Shown here: positions 33,603 to 39,496 of the stretch, one piece after another | How positions within the stretch are numbered: the first letter of the stretch is position 1 | Layout of the letters: every line of letters starts with the position of its first letter | Source of the DNA: an uncultured Clostridia bacterium | GTDB taxonomy: Bacteria; Bacillota; Clostridia; Christensenellales; UBA3700 | Reading direction: 5' to 3' | Assembly (NCBI GenBank): GCA_947177795.1 | Contig: CAMWVR010000008.1 | Location: forward strand, 1 to 39,496 | DNA: 39,496 nt | Notes under the pieces: generated by a model | What the model was told of the DNA's origin: nothing | The model's input: only the letters and a program-made list of their open reading frames with translations | The model's database searches: none | Translations under genes and position numbers: made by a program

Positions 33603-33688
33603 TGTCAATTTGACAAATGCGTTTGTGGGGGTTTGGGGGGGAATCGCAACCCCAACTCTTTTGTTTCTTTTCTTGGCAAGAAAAGAAA
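33603..33688. repeat. Palindrome, G-run block and long perfect palindrome
   Basis: A 13-bp palindrome TGTCAATTTGACA (33603-33615), G5 and G7 runs (33627-33641) facing a C4 run (33650-33653), then a perfect 25-bp palindrome at 33664-33688 (arms TTTCTTTTCTTG / CAAGAAAAGAAA). Not part of the R1 or A-D families. Confidence 0.7.
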
Positions 33689-33736
33689 GTATACTATTAC
33701 ACCTCACCCCTGCCCTTCCGGCAAGTAATTTATATT

Positions 33737-33822
33737 GTCATTTCGAGCGAAGTCGAGAAATCTTAATCCAATTATTATATTTTTGAGATTTCTCCACTTC
33801 GCTTCGCTACGGTCGAAATGAC
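33737..33822. repeat. Two R1 palindrome copies before the THF riboswitch
   Basis: 33737-33763 is inverted and 33785-33822 is direct, both with TTTC/GAAA arms, in inverted arrangement. Confidence 0.85.
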
Positions 33823-33915
33823 ATTTGATTTGTAAATTCACCATCTCGCTCAAATATTATTATTTATATTTTATTCTCTTGCCATAGCGTCTTATATCTG
33901 CTATACTGATTGCAG

Positions 33916-34010
33916 AAAGTGTAGAGTTTGCGCGTAAAGTGTCGTCAGGACGGGGAGTGCCGACGAACGAAAAGTAAATTTACTTGCGGTGCAAAACTCA
34001 CTCCCACTTT
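33916..34010 (+). ncRNA. Tetrahydrofolate (THF) riboswitch aptamer
   Basis: Matches the THF aptamer pattern: P1 AAAGTG 33916-33921 with CACTTT 34005-34010; GTAGA then GCGCGTAAAGTG (like GCGTTAAGTG in known ones); P2 GAGTTT 33924-33929 with AAACTC 33994-33999; central hairpin with TCGTC/GACGA; CGAACGAA; and GCGGTGCAAAACTC on the 3' side. It sits directly before folC-folE-folP-folBK, the expected targets. Recognised by eye, not by a covariance model. Confidence 0.88.
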
Positions 34011-34078
34011 GGACTAGTTATATCTTTGGACGTAATTACAGTGTCTTTTTGTGGGGAACTTTCTTGGGAGGTTCTCTT
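34011..34078 (+). promoter_or_regulatory. THF riboswitch expression platform and folC SD
   Basis: SD GGGAGG at 34066-34071, 7 nt before the TTG start (34079). The SD can pair with CTCCCA (34001-34006) of the aptamer's 3' strand, or lie in the loop of GGGAAC (34054-34059) / GTTCTC (34071-34076). Translational control is therefore more likely than termination; no terminator is seen. Confidence 0.55.
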
Positions 34079-35329
34079 TTGATTTATTCACAAGCCGTAG
34101 AATACGTTTCCTGCATGGAAAAATTCGGAATTAAATTGGGACTTGACACCGTCAAAACCTTGCTCGCAAGATTGGGCGATCCGCAAAAATCGCTGAAGTT
34201 CTTGCATATCGCAGGCACCAACGGCAAAGGCTCGGTAAGTTGTTTTTTGACGAATATATTGCTCGCAAGCAATTATAGCGTGGGCACGTTTAACTCCCCC
34301 TCCGTCTTTGGCTATAATGAAAGATACCTTTTTAACAACAAGCCAATGAGCGAAGACGACGTGGCGAAATATATCACTATCGTGGCTGACGAGCGACAGA
34401 AGATGTCGCAAGAAGGACTCGACCTGCCGTCGGCATTCGAACTTGAATTTGCGGCGGCTATGCTATACTTCAGAGACAAAGGTTGCGATTTTGCCGTGCT
34501 CGAATGCGGGCTTGGCGGAAGACTTGACGCCACCAATTCAATCGAAAGCAAAGAGCTTGCCGTCATCTCCTCGATATCTTACGACCATACGGCAATACTC
34601 GGCGACACCTTGAGCAAGATAGCAAGCGAAAAGTTCGCAATCGTCAAGGACTGCCCTTTGATCACTTATCGCCAATGCGACGAAGTAATGGAAATACTCG
34701 GCAAAGCCGACGACTTGATACTGTGCGACAAGCCAACTCTTTTGACAAGCGACGCTGACGGTCAGAGCATGCTGTATAAAGACAAAACGTACAGCCTAAA
34801 GCAACTCGGCAAGTATCAACTCGTCAACTGCTCTCTTGCAATAGAGAGCGCATTGTGTCTTGCGTCAAAGGGATATGCCGTGACGCTAGAGAGCATCAAA
34901 AAGGGCGTGGCTCAGTCGGTATGGAAAGGACGATTGCAACTGATACGCAAAGGCGACAAGGCGTTTTTGCTTGACGGAGCGCACAACGAAGACGGCGCAA
35001 AGGTCTTGGCGCAAGAACTTGCGACGACTTTTAAAGACATGAAAAAGTGCTTCGTATTCGGCATGTATAAAGACAAAGATATAGACGGCGTGCTTGGCAA
35101 TATCGGCGGACTTGCCGACCAATTTATCGCAGTCAAACCGCCTTCGCCAAGAGGACTTGACGAAAACATAACGTACCAAAAGTGCCTTGCCTATACGCCC
35201 GACTCAAGCAAGAGCGACAATATAGAAGACGCAATAACAATGGCGTATAGCGGCAAATGCGACTTAATCGTGGTATGCGGATCTTTGAGCATTCTATCCC
35301 CTGCATACGACGCAATAACAAAATTATAA
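34079..35329 (+). CDS. folC: Folylpolyglutamate / dihydrofolate synthase
   Basis: 416 residues from the TTG at 34079. A start at 33989 is rejected because it lies inside the THF aptamer. FolC joins glutamate to folates and dihydropteroate with ATP. Motifs: P-loop [37 protein letters not shown], and the C-terminal GAHNEDGAK of the Mur-ligase fold. First gene of the riboswitch operon; folE starts 19 bp after it. Confidence 0.94.
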   Translation: MIYSQAVEYVSCMEKFGIKLGLDTVKTLLARLGDPQKSLKFLHIAGTNGKGSVSCFLTNILLASNYSVGTFNSPSVFGYNERYLFNNKPMSEDDVAKYITIVADERQKMSQEGLDLPSAFELEFAAAMLYFRDKGCDFAVLECGLGGRLDATNSIESKELAVISSISYDHTAILGDTLSKIASEKFAIVKDCPLITYRQCDEVMEILGKADDLILCDKPTLLTSDADGQSMLYKDKTYSLKQLGKYQLVNCSLAIESALCLASKGYAVTLESIKKGVAQSVWKGRLQLIRKGDKAFLLDGAHNEDGAKVLAQELATTFKDMKKCFVFGMYKDKDIDGVLGNIGGLADQFIAVKPPSPRGLDENITYQKCLAYTPDSSKSDNIEDAITMAYSGKCDLIVVCGSLSILSPAYDAITKL

Positions 35330-35348
35330 ATTCAGAGGCGAAATCAGT

Positions 35349-35903
35349 ATGAACCAACAAGACAAAGAAAAAATCCAACAAGCCGTGACTATGATACTCG
35401 AGGCTATCGGCGAAGACCCTGCGAGAGAGGGACTCGTCGACACGCCTAAGCGAGTGGCAAATATGTATGAAGAATTGACCGCAGGATACTGCGACGACGA
35501 AAGGACACACCTCGCAAAGACATTTGACGTGCAATCCACCGATTGGGTAATCGAAAAGGATGTATACTTTTCGTCAATGTGCGAACACCACCTCATGCCA
35601 TTTTTTGGCAAGATAGCCGTCGCATACGTGCCGACGGACAAAGTCGTGGGCTTGTCAAAACTCGCCCGCACAGTCGAAGTATTTGCTCGCAGATTGCAAT
35701 TGCAAGAGCGACTTACCAATCAAATCGCCGACGCCGTGATGACAAATCTCAACGCAAAAGCAGTGATAGTGCTCTGCGAGGCAGAACATACTTGCATGAC
35801 TGCAAGAGGCGTCAGAAAAGTTGGCTCAAAGACAATCACGTTTGCCAAGCGAGGCGAAGTGGACAAAAATCAATTCAAACTGCTAAGCGAAATGATGAGG
35901 TAA
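35349..35903 (+). CDS. folE: GTP cyclohydrolase I
   Basis: 184 residues. It makes dihydroneopterin triphosphate from GTP, the first pterin step. Zinc ligands Cys78 and His81 ([11 protein letters not shown]) and Cys149 (EAEHTCM) are all present; [17 protein letters not shown] and TARGVRK are family motifs. Weak SD. folP starts 2 nt after its stop, with the SD for folP inside the folE end. Confidence 0.97.
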   Translation: MNQQDKEKIQQAVTMILEAIGEDPAREGLVDTPKRVANMYEELTAGYCDDERTHLAKTFDVQSTDWVIEKDVYFSSMCEHHLMPFFGKIAVAYVPTDKVVGLSKLARTVEVFARRLQLQERLTNQIADAVMTNLNAKAVIVLCEAEHTCMTARGVRKVGSKTITFAKRGEVDKNQFKLLSEMMR

Positions 35904-35905
35904 CA

Positions 35906-36691
35906 ATGAAGATAGGCAACAAGACTTTTGAAAACGGCACTCACGTCATGGCAATCGTCAACCTCACTCCCGATTCGTTTTACTCGGGATCTAGGACGGC
36001 TGTCGACGAACTTCTGCCCCGTGTGAAAAAGGCGATTGACGACGGCGCAGAAGTCATTGACATTGGCGGACAGTCCACCCGTCCGGGACATACTCCCGTC
36101 AGCGCTCAGGAAGAATGGCAACGCCTTGAACGCCCAATCGAGCTCATCAAAGCAAATTTCGATATACCACTTTCCGTGGACACTTATTACCCATACGTCG
36201 CTCAAAGAGCTTTGGAAAAAGGCGCAGACATGATCAACGATATTTGGGGATTGCAATACGACAACAACGGCGAAATGGCAGAAATAATCGCCCGTCACAA
36301 CGCATCGGTCTGCATAATGCAAAACCAAAACGGCATATCTTCCGACGATAGGCTTTGGGAAGATATGTATGACTTTTTGCAAAAAAGCATTGATATTGCG
36401 ATGCGCGCAGGCATTGACAAAGACAGGATAATACTAGACGGCGGAATAGGTTTTGGCAAAAACAAAGAACAAAATTTTACCGTCGTAAATTCGTATTCCA
36501 ACTTGCATAGATTCGGATATCCGCTTTTGCTAGGCACGTCTCGCAAATCTATGTTCGGCGGCGACGTGCAGGACAGACTTGCGCCCACTCTGGAGACGAC
36601 TAAGCAAGCCGTGAGACAGAACGTACTCTTTGTGAGAGTACACGACGTAAAAGAGAATTTGCAGACAATAAGAGAGGCTATCAACAAATGA
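35906..36691 (+). CDS. folP: Dihydropteroate synthase
   Basis: 261 residues from the ATG at 35906, 2 nt after the folE stop; a longer frame reading back into folE is rejected. It joins pABA to the pterin pyrophosphate and is the sulfonamide target. Motifs: MAIVNLTPDSFYSG (NLTPDSF at 19-25), DIGGQSTRPG (52-61), later DGGIGFGK and GTSRKS. Stop and folB start overlap as ATGA (36688-36691). A stretch of the folE-folP junction supplies GAGG as SD. Confidence 0.96.
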   Translation: MKIGNKTFENGTHVMAIVNLTPDSFYSGSRTAVDELLPRVKKAIDDGAEVIDIGGQSTRPGHTPVSAQEEWQRLERPIELIKANFDIPLSVDTYYPYVAQRALEKGADMINDIWGLQYDNNGEMAEIIARHNASVCIMQNQNGISSDDRLWEDMYDFLQKSIDIAMRAGIDKDRIILDGGIGFGKNKEQNFTVVNSYSNLHRFGYPLLLGTSRKSMFGGDVQDRLAPTLETTKQAVRQNVLFVRVHDVKENLQTIREAINK

Positions 36692-37482
36692 GCAGTATAA
36701 ATATCCACGATCTTAAGGTATCCGCTTGTCACGGCGTGCTACCCGAAGAAAAAATCAACCGTCAGCCTTTTTACTTTGACGTGAGTATGCAATACGACTT
36801 TGAAAAAGCCGCAAAAGACGACGATTTGAATTTGACTCTCAACTACGACGAAATAATGCACGCAATAAGCGATTTTTGCAAAGACAATACGTTTGATCTG
36901 ATAGAAACGCTGTGTCATCGCGCGGCAACTATGCTTATGCGAAAGTACCCTATCGACAGCGTGAGCGTGACGGTCAAAAAACCGCAAGCGCCCGTATCCC
37001 TGCCCTTTGACAACGTGTCCGTGACGACAACTTTAACAAGAACGACGGCTCTGCTCTCTCTCGGCAGTAATATGGGCGACAGACAGGCTTATCTCGACGG
37101 CGCTATCAAGAGCCTGCAAGACAATCAAGATATAAAGGTTGAACGCATTTCTACGCCTTTTGAAAATCCGCCTTACGGCGGCGTGGCGCAACTGCCATTC
37201 ATCAATATGGCTGTCAAAATATCTACTTATCTTTCGCCGTACGAATTGCTGAATTATCTTCACTCAATCGAGAGCCAAGCGAAAAGAGACAGGAGCGTGC
37301 GCTGGGGCGACAGAACCCTTGATATGGACGTAGTCTTTTATGGAGATAGCATTATCGACGACGATACGCTTACCATTCCGCACCCAGATTACGTCAACAG
37401 AGATTTTGTACTCAAACCGCTTAAAGAGATAGCGCCTAATTTCGTTTGCCCTTTGCTTAAGAAAAGAATAAGGGATTTGTAA
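36688..37482 (+). CDS. folBK: FolB-FolK fusion: dihydroneopterin aldolase and HPPK
   Basis: 264 residues. Residues 1-118 are FolB: INIHDLKVSACHGVLPEEK, later VSVTVKKPQAPV. Residues 120-264 are FolK: LSLGSNMGDR (123-132), RWGDRTLDMDVVFY (205-218) with the Mg2+-binding DxD, and PHP (231-233). It converts dihydroneopterin to hydroxymethyl-dihydropterin and then pyrophosphorylates it, the substrate for FolP. FolB-FolK fusions are known. Overlaps folP by 4 nt. Last gene; terminator at 37486. Confidence 0.96.
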   Translation: MSSINIHDLKVSACHGVLPEEKINRQPFYFDVSMQYDFEKAAKDDDLNLTLNYDEIMHAISDFCKDNTFDLIETLCHRAATMLMRKYPIDSVSVTVKKPQAPVSLPFDNVSVTTTLTRTTALLSLGSNMGDRQAYLDGAIKSLQDNQDIKVERISTPFENPPYGGVAQLPFINMAVKISTYLSPYELLNYLHSIESQAKRDRSVRWGDRTLDMDVVFYGDSIIDDDTLTIPHPDYVNRDFVLKPLKEIAPNFVCPLLKKRIRDL

Positions 37483-37485
37483 GTC

Positions 37486-37516
37486 AAAAGGATGTACAAG
37501 GCTGTACATCCTTTTT
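37486..37516 (+). terminator. fol operon terminator
   Basis: A 13-bp stem AAAAGGATGTACA / TGTACATCCTTTT (loop AGGC) running into T's, 4 bp after the folBK stop. Confidence 0.92.
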
Positions 37517-37547
37517 AATAATTGATCATTTATTTAAGTAATCAGTT

Positions 37548-37888
37548 GAGACTTCTCGACTTCGCTCGTAAGGAGCGTAGCGACGGCATAGCGAGCAAGC
37601 AAGTGCGTCTCGTGCGAGCGTCAGTGACATTATATGTATGTCACCTCGACCGTAGCGGAGAGGTCTAATCATCTTATATAGGTTGAGATTTCTCCACTTC
37701 ACTTCGTTTCGGTCGTAAGGAGCGCAGCGACGGCATAGCGAGCAAGCAGGTGCGTCTCGTGCGAGCGTCAATGACATTAAATTAGACTCTTCGACTCCAC
37801 TTCGTTTCGCTTAGAGTGACGCATTCAAGGCATAACTTTCACTTTAAACGAGTCATATTGAGCGGAGCGTAGCGAAGTCGAAATATCT
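37548..37888. repeat. R1 cluster with two long variants, 5 copies
   Basis: 37548-37628 and 37685-37775 are long forms in which about 50 bp (GAGCGYAGCGACGGCATAG... GTGCGAGCGTCA) lies between the core and the final GACA; 37640-37666 (inverted, CCTC/GAGG), 37784-37820 (CTCT/AGAG arms), 37852-37888 (inverted, ATATT/AATAT). The last ends 1 bp before the stop of the gene at 37890. The gap 37517-37889 holds only repeats. Confidence 0.85.
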
Positions 37889-37889
37889 A

Positions 37890-39496
37890 TTATTTCTTAC
37901 TCTTCATCGCCCTTTGTTCTTTTAACAAGTCGGCATACCTCTCAATCTGATCTTCCCTAAGGTCTATCATATTCTTTGCCGCTTTGCATGCTTGAGCGTC
38001 GCTTACCACGACTTCCGTCTCTTTGACCTTGATCTTAGTTCCGTCTCCCGTTGCGTCTCTTCTGATGTCTTTCATATACTCGTCTTCCATTTTCAAGAGT
38101 GCTACCGTCGTGTCTTTCTTTATCGTCAGCTTGACCAATGGATTGGTACTCGTCTGTCCGTAGACTACGAAGTACGTCGACTTCTTCTCTTTGCACTTAT
38201 ACTTAGTAAGAGCGTAGTCTCTCAATCCGTCAAAGTATTTCTTTTGCTCTTTGCTTAGCAATGCGTAAGCTTCGTCAAGAGTAAGTCTGGGAGCTTTCTC
38301 TATCTTTGGTTTTGCAGGTGCGGTAACTTTTACTTCTTTCTCCACGACCTTCTCTACAACCTTTTCGACAGGTACCTCTACTATCTTCTCTACGGGTACT
38401 TCTACCATTACTTCCTTTTCGACAATCTTCTCCACTTCGACAGGAACTTCTACCTTGACTTCTTTCTCGACGATTTTTTCTACCTCGACAGGAACCTCTT
38501 TCTCGACTATCTTCTCCACCTCTACGGGAACCTCAACGACTTTTTCCACTATCTTCTCGACGACTTGAGGTTGAGCGTTTTGGTTGGCAGAAAGTTCTAT
38601 CATCTTTTCCATTAACGCCGCTATGCGCTCGTCATTCTTTTCGCTACGTTCCATAAGTCTCTGGATAACCTCGTCGTTTGCATTACTTGCTACAACTTCT
38701 TTCTCTACCACTCTTTCGACGGGTGGCTGTTCTGCAAGCTTTTTAATCAAGTCTCGCATCTCTTCTTCATTCTTTTGAGATTTCTCCATCAACTTCTCGT
38801 TCTGATCTATGAGTTTTTGCACCAGCTCGTCATTCGTAGACGCTTGTTGCGGCAACATCTGTTGCATTCCCGGTAACAACGCCGTGACGGTGTCGGAGAT
38901 TATGCCTCTTATCTCTTCTGCTCCTATGCCGTAGCCGCCGCCCATATATCCGCCTTGAGCCATGCCTTGTCCCATATTGGCGCCTGCGTTGCCGCCCATC
39001 ATACTCATGAGCATCATGCGCATATTCTCGTCTCGCTGTCTTGCCTCTGCCTCTGCTTTGTTATGCTCGAAGTCTTCCCTTGCGTATGCTAAGTTATCTT
39101 CGGCTTTTCTGCATCTTCCCTTGGCTATAAGCATTATCACGAGGCTTGCCACCGTCAATCCTATGAATACGCACGCTATAATAGTCCAGCTAGTCGACGC
39201 CAAACCAAACAAGCCTATCGCCCCTGCGTAATAAGTCTTGTATCTCTCGTCAACCGTCTTGTTGGCTCTCTTGCGCCTGCCCTCATAGCTTGCAGTCTTT
39301 GCCAAAAAGGCTATTATCAATATTATACATATGCCGCTGACTATCGCTTGCCAATACTCCTTGATTGCTTGCAGTATGCCGTCCAAATCAAGTCCGCCGC
39401 CCTTGTTATCGTCGCCTTCGTCGGGATTTGGGTTATATCCATTGCCGTTGGCGTCTATGCTTATGCTGTAATTGCATACCAAGCCGCTCTTGATGA
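37890..39496 (-). CDS. Paralogue of the giant surface protein, 5' end cut by window edge
   Basis: 534 residues are visible before the stop; the frame stays open to the right edge (the TTG at 39482 is not a convincing start). Order matches the C-terminal part of the gene at 1-5014: acidic linker, membrane helix (near nt 39300-39352), long hydrophobic stretch (near 39120-39240), charged helix, Met/Gly-rich patch, EEIRGIISDTVTALLPGMQQ, VEK/VEVPVEVEK repeats (longer here), and the conserved final domain (LTLDEAYALLSKEQKKYF...) ending AMKSKK. In the last domain the two proteins differ at about two of 83 compared residues, much closer than in the repeats. Its N-terminal exported part is not visible. 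Confidence 0.88.
   Translation of the reverse strand, partial: IKSGLVCNYSISIDANGNGYNPNPDEGDDNKGGGLDLDGILQAIKEYWQAIVSGICIILIIAFLAKTASYEGRRKRANKTVDERYKTYYAGAIGLFGLASTSWTIIACVFIGLTVASLVIMLIAKGRCRKAEDNLAYAREDFEHNKAEAEARQRDENMRMMLMSMMGGNAGANMGQGMAQGGYMGGGYGIGAEEIRGIISDTVTALLPGMQQMLPQQASTNDELVQKLIDQNEKLMEKSQKNEEEMRDLIKKLAEQPPVERVVEKEVVASNANDEVIQRLMERSEKNDERIAALMEKMIELSANQNAQPQVVEKIVEKVVEVPVEVEKIVEKEVPVEVEKIVEKEVKVEVPVEVEKIVEKEVMVEVPVEKIVEVPVEKVVEKVVEKEVKVTAPAKPKIEKAPRLTLDEAYALLSKEQKKYFDGLRDYALTKYKCKEKKSTYFVVYGQTSTNPLVKLTIKKDTTVALLKMEDEYMKDIRRDATGDGTKIKVKETEVVVSDAQACKAAKNMIDLREDQIERYADLLKEQRAMKSKK

Noticed and set aside
33989..34078. folC start at 33989
   Set aside because: It lies inside the THF aptamer; the TTG at 34079 has a proper SD and gives the family N-terminus.
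35543..35905. Long frame reading into folP from inside folE
   Set aside because: It is the folE gene in another frame; the folP ATG at 35906 has the usual position and SD.

Overview
The window looks like chromosome from a low-to-moderate-GC, monoderm, probably endospore-forming member of the Clostridia, most likely an uncultured lineage known from assemblies. The evidence is a SpoIIID-type regulator, a SpoVB-type flippase, AGGAGG-type ribosome binding sites with frequent TTG starts, and Firmicutes gene orders (pcrA-ligA; prmA-rsmE-mtaB-HIT-rpsU; DUF1385-prmC-prfA). I cannot place it to genus. Families are named from recognised motifs and recalled family features; no database search was run.

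Layout. 1-5014 (minus): a giant surface protein cut by the left edge. 5015-5267: its upstream region, with a 28-bp inverted repeat around a consensus promoter that points away from the gene, followed by a terminator; this has the form of an invertible promoter in the OFF state. 5268-6715 (minus): degenerate J-domain protein and DUF5685 protein. 7086-18841 (minus): trpS, thrC, prfA, a DUF1385-PrmC fusion, a ZIP metal transporter, ligA and pcrA. 19027-23474 (minus): rpsU, HIT protein, mtaB, rsmE, prmA and a small multidrug-export-family membrane protein. 23610-24353 (plus): ttcA. 24555-25858 (minus): spoIIID and two half-size TauE/SafE proteins. 26263-30327 (plus): large modular surface lipoprotein. 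30583-30882 (minus): LysM protein. 31070-32575 (plus): SpoVB-like flippase. 32662-37482 (plus): XRE regulator, folA, a tetrahydrofolate riboswitch and the folC-folE-folP-folBK operon. 37890-39496 (minus): a paralogue of the giant protein, cut by the right edge.

Intergenic DNA is unusually structured. At least 34 copies of a 27-40 bp imperfect palindrome (called R1 here) lie between genes, in variants whose two arms change together so that pairing is kept. Three or four copies of a second, 124-160 nt element fold into the same multi-part hairpin with a shared GAG/ATA internal loop and a GTAC-capped tip. Each follows an R1 copy, and three abut or overlap a stop codon. There is also an array of six mini-hairpins with different stems and a 20-bp tandem repeat grown from an R1 end.

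Together the genes cover translation (trpS, prfA, prmC, prmA, rsmE, rpsU), tRNA thiolation (mtaB, ttcA), DNA replication and repair (pcrA, ligA), a nearly complete folate branch under a folate-sensing riboswitch, and cell-surface display. Both window edges fall inside paralogues whose C-terminal coding DNA is almost identical, so the window may be one contig that ended at a repeat.
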